A DNA stretch of 7,219 nt from an uncultured Ruminococcus sp. (lineage in GTDB: Bacteria; Bacillota; Clostridia; Oscillospirales; Ruminococcaceae): assembly GCA_947175005.1 (NCBI GenBank), contig CAMWLD010000111.1, positions 1-7,219 of the forward strand. The letters run 5' to 3'. This document shows, one piece after another, positions 5,089 to 7,219 of this stretch. The notes under the pieces were generated by a model, which saw nothing but the letters and a program-made list of their open reading frames with translations, was not told the DNA's origin and did no database searches. Position 1 is the stretch's first letter, and every line of letters starts with the position of its first letter. The position numbers were made by a program, and so were the translations under genes.

Positions 5089-6252
5089 TTACTTTATAAC
5101 TCTTACCCTTACCACATTTTCGGGTGCGGAAAGCTTAGTTTTAATATCCTCGGTAATATCGCCCTCTGCATCAATAAGAGTGCACGCGAAATTGCCCTTG
5201 GAGGGGCTTATCATATTGGAAATATTAATCCCTGCCGCTCCCAGAATGCTTGTTATCTCGGAAATGACCGCAGGTACGTTCTTGTGAAGCACAACTATCT
5301 TAGTACCTGCCGCATTAAGCTCGGCATTGGGGAAGTTTACGGAATTTCTGATGTTTCCTCTTTCAAGATACTCTATCAGCTCATCTGCCGCCATAACAGC
5401 GCAGTTGTCCTCCGCCTCGGGAGTGGACGCGCCCAGGTGAGGCAGGCAGGTAACGCCCGGTGTCCCCAGCATTTCCTCTGTGGGGAAGTCTACCACATAC
5501 GCTGCAACCTTGCCGCTTGCAAGAGCCGCTTTGATAGCCGCCGTGTCAACCAGTTCCCCTCTCGCAAGGTTCAGTATGCGAACGCCGTCTTTCATCTGTG
5601 CAATGGTGTTCTCATTGATAGTGCCCTTTGTTTCGGGGGTGTAGGGTGTGTGGATTGTAACATAGTCGGAATTTGCATAAAGCTCGGAAATATCGTTTGT
5701 CATCTTTATCCCGGGGTTCATGGAAAGAGCGGCCTTTACCGAAAGATAAGGGTCATAGCCGATAACCTTCATGCCGAGGCTCATAGCTGCATTTCCCGCC
5801 AGTGCGCCGATAGCGCCCATGCCGATAATGCCCAGAGTCTTGCCGTAAATTTCGGGACCCGCAAATGCGGATTTGCCCTTTTCCACCATTTTTACGACCT
5901 CGTCCCCGTTGCCTTTAAGGGACTCCGCCCATTTAACGCCCTCGGCAAGCTTTCTCGAGCTCATAAGAAGAGCCGCAATAACAAGCTCCTTAACGGCGTT
6001 TGCATTGGCTCCGGGTGTGTTGAACACCACAATGCCCTCTCCTGCGCAGCGCTCTACGGGAATGTTGTTCACTCCCGCTCCCGCACGGGCAATTGCCAGC
6101 AGGTCGCTGCCGAATGTCATATCATGCATAGCTGCCGAACGCACCATTATCCCCGCAGGGTTTGCCGCATTATCGGAAACATTGTAGCTGCCCTTGTCGA
6201 ACTTATCCGTGCCGCAGGCGGCTATTTTATTAAGTGTAAGTATTTCAACCAT
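5089..6252 (-). CDS. serA: D-3-phosphoglycerate dehydrogenase, short form with ACT domain
   Basis: A 387-residue NAD-dependent enzyme that oxidises 3-phosphoglycerate to 3-phosphohydroxypyruvate, the first committed step of serine synthesis in the cytosol. Residues 1-95 and about 280-310 form the substrate domain (ARAGAGVNNI at 55-64). The Rossmann NAD domain lies between, with GMGAIG at 144-149 and Asp167 likely binding the ribose. The catalytic residues are Arg231 (NLARGELVD), Glu260 (FPTEE) and His272 (PHLGAST). Residues from about 318 form an ACT domain, usually the site of serine feedback. The length marks the short type, without the extra allosteric domain of Bacillus or mycobacterial SerA. 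The usual DVFxxEP around the Glu is replaced by VVDFPTEEM. ATG 6252 has TAAGGAG about 11 bases upstream. It lies 97 bases downstream of the DUF6440-type gene on the same strand; SerC, the next enzyme in the pathway, is encoded first, which supports a shared operon. Confidence 0.96.
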   Translation of the reverse strand: MVEILTLNKIAACGTDKFDKGSYNVSDNAANPAGIMVRSAAMHDMTFGSDLLAIARAGAGVNNIPVERCAGEGIVVFNTPGANANAVKELVIAALLMSSRKLAEGVKWAESLKGNGDEVVKMVEKGKSAFAGPEIYGKTLGIIGMGAIGALAGNAAMSLGMKVIGYDPYLSVKAALSMNPGIKMTNDISELYANSDYVTIHTPYTPETKGTINENTIAQMKDGVRILNLARGELVDTAAIKAALASGKVAAYVVDFPTEEMLGTPGVTCLPHLGASTPEAEDNCAVMAADELIEYLERGNIRNSVNFPNAELNAAGTKIVVLHKNVPAVISEITSILGAAGINISNMISPSKGNFACTLIDAEGDITEDIKTKLSAPENVVRVRVIK

Positions 6253-6274
6253 TTTAAAATTAACTCCTTATCGG

Positions 6275-6296
6275 AAAGCAGATGAATATCTGCTTT
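6275..6296 (-). other. Hairpin in the serA leader
   Basis: AAAGCAGAT and ATCTGCTTT pair perfectly around GAAT, immediately upstream of the serA ribosome binding site (about 6264-6270). Read on the + strand it is followed by TTATTATTATAA and looks like a weak terminator, but no + strand gene lies before it. On the - strand it would form a stem-loop at or near the 5' end of a serA transcript started from the adjacent -10 box, or a structure between two genes of the serC-serA operon. Confidence 0.5.
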
Positions 6297-6301
6297 TTAT
6301 T

Positions 6302-6307
6302 ATTATA
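6302..6307 (-). promoter_or_regulatory. Candidate -10 box for an internal serA promoter
   Basis: A perfect TATAAT on the - strand 49 bases ahead of serA. Transcription would begin near 6295, right at the foot of the hairpin at 6275-6296. No TTGACA-like -35 and no TGn extension can be seen (the expected -35 site reads TCCCCG), so the box alone is weak evidence. Confidence 0.3.
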
Positions 6308-6349
6308 ACGGATTCTTTGCGTACCGGGGATAATTCCCCCTTTGCCGCC

Positions 6350-6544
6350 TTAACCCGTAAAGCCCTTTTCATCGGGTCCGTTCCTGTCGACAACAGGTTT
6401 TCCGTCAGCGTCCACCAACACCGTCATGCCGCCCGAATAGCCGTCCTCACGGTAAAGATAATTCACGCCTGTTTCCCTGTCGACCCATATTTCTATAACA
6501 GAGACAACGCCCTGCTTGTATTTCCTTACAAATCTTTCTTCCAT
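6350..6544 (-). CDS. DUF6440-type small protein
   Basis: A 64-residue protein with a good GGAGGT ribosome site six bases before ATG 6544. The features VDRETGVNYLY (21-31) and GYSGGMTVLVDADGKPVV (35-52) match what I remember of the DUF6440 family of Firmicutes, in which an ETGVNYL stretch and a GG.T.L.D.DGKPV stretch recur. It has no signal peptide, membrane span or cysteine and is probably a small beta-rich cytosolic protein. The family has no established function that I know of. The C-terminus (DRNGPDEKGFTG) is a polar tail. It starts 21 bases after serC and precedes serA by 97 bases on the same strand, so it is probably co-transcribed with serine synthesis genes; whether it takes part in the pathway is unknown. 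Confidence 0.8.
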   Translation of the reverse strand: MEERFVRKYKQGVVSVIEIWVDRETGVNYLYREDGYSGGMTVLVDADGKPVVDRNGPDEKGFTG

Positions 6545-6565
6545 GAAAAAACCTCCGAAAATTAA

Positions 6566-7219
6566 TCAGCCGTTATTTTCCTCGAATTTCTTCATAAATT
6601 CCACAAGCTTTTCGCAGCCCTCCAGAGGCATTGCATTGTAAATGGAAGCCCTCATGCCGCCAACGCTTCTGTGACCTTTAAGGTTGATAAACCCTGCTGC
6701 CTTTGCCTCGGAAACAAACTTAGCGTCCAGCTCGTCATTGCCCGTAACAAAGGGAATGTTCATAAGGGAGCGGTCTTTTCCCTGTACGGTTGCCTTGAAC
6801 AGCTTGGAGGAATCGAGGAAATCGTAAATTACAGCCGCTTTCTTCTCATTGAGAGCCTTCATAGCGGTAAGCCCGCCCATTTCCTTGACCCATTCAAGCA
6901 CCAGCTTCAGGATGTAAATGGAATAGGTAGGGGGAGTGTTGTACATTGAGCCGTTATCCGCATGAATCTGATAATTGAACATTGTGGGAGTGGATTCTCT
7001 TGCCTTGCCGATCATATCTTCACGGACAATAACAACAGTAAGCCCCGCAGGACCCATATTTTTCTGTGCGCCTGCATAAATAAGAGCAAATTTGGACACG
7101 TCCACAGGCTCGGAAAGAATGCAGGAGGACATATCCGCTACCAGAGGCACATTCACATTTGGCAGTTCAGCCCACTTAGTGCCGTAAATGGTGTTGTTAA
7201 GGCAGATGTGGAAATAATC
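6566..7219 (-). CDS. serC: Phosphoserine aminotransferase, C-terminal part (5' end outside window)
   Basis: The reading frame is open to the window edge, giving 217 residues; a full SerC is about 360, so roughly the first 140 residues lie beyond 7219. The product is a PLP-dependent class V aminotransferase that converts 3-phosphohydroxypyruvate and glutamate to phosphoserine and 2-oxoglutarate. The fragment opens with DYFHICLNNTIYGTKW, typical of the cofactor-binding half. VADMSSCILS and YAGAQKNMGPAGL follow, with the Schiff-base lysine at residue 53 of the fragment. HADNGSMYNTPPTYSIY and the C-terminal GHRSVGGMRASIYNAMP, which contributes substrate-phosphate binding, are also intact. The GTG at 7154-7156 is an internal codon, not the start. 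The gene ends with TGA 21 bases before the DUF6440-type gene and heads a likely serC-DUF6440-serA operon. Confidence 0.96.
   Translation of the reverse strand, partial: DYFHICLNNTIYGTKWAELPNVNVPLVADMSSCILSEPVDVSKFALIYAGAQKNMGPAGLTVVIVREDMIGKARESTPTMFNYQIHADNGSMYNTPPTYSIYILKLVLEWVKEMGGLTAMKALNEKKAAVIYDFLDSSKLFKATVQGKDRSLMNIPFVTGNDELDAKFVSEAKAAGFINLKGHRSVGGMRASIYNAMPLEGCEKLVEFMKKFEENNG

Noticed and set aside
5284..6285. 333-codon open frame on the + strand
   Set aside because: It lies antisense to serA, its composition (rich in Cys, His and Arg) is unlike a real protein, and no ribosome site precedes it. It arises from serA codon bias.
7154..7156. GTG as the start of serC
   Set aside because: The frame continues upstream with clear SerC sequence (DYFHICLNNT, then IYGTKW) to the window edge.

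Overview
The window reads as chromosomal DNA of an anaerobic Clostridia-type Firmicute, most likely from the Ruminococcus/Oscillospiraceae or Lachnospiraceae side. The signs are AGGAGG-type ribosome binding sites, moderate GC, a clostridial variant of seryl-tRNA synthetase, a DUF6440-type small protein, and short Gram-positive secretion and lipoprotein signals. This placement is an inference from protein style, not from a marker search.

Left part, + strand (1-1970): a complete tRNA-Gly(GCC) with encoded CCA and its own terminator, then a 190-base leader holding short purine-rich repeats, then serS, followed after 18 bases by a 74-residue protein of unknown role whose centre resembles RiPP leader peptides. 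A strong two-way terminator (1927-1970) ends this unit and also the converging gene on the other strand.

Middle, - strand (2001-4990): a secreted von Willebrand factor A (VWA) protein with an N-terminal fibronectin-III-like domain, a very acidic linker and a carboxypeptidase-regulatory-like domain; a small lipoprotein with a textbook sigma-A promoter in a clearly AT-rich patch bounded by two hairpins; and a three-helix membrane protein. A heptanucleotide tandem repeat lies just upstream of the ribosome binding site of the membrane protein gene.

Right part, - strand (5089-7219): serC (cut by the window end), a DUF6440-type 64-residue protein, and serA, in that order of transcription. SerC and SerA are consecutive enzymes that make phosphoserine from 3-phosphoglycerate. 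With serS (charging tRNA with serine) and tRNA-Gly nearby, the window has a serine/glycine theme, although the serS unit and the serA/serC unit are on opposite strands and separated by unrelated genes.

Most of the window is ordinary. The points worth following are the archaeal-flavoured SerRS, the leader-like small protein behind it, the dispersed heptamer repeat family, and the small protein between serC and serA. I see no CRISPR array, insertion sequence, prophage or complete novel multi-gene system.
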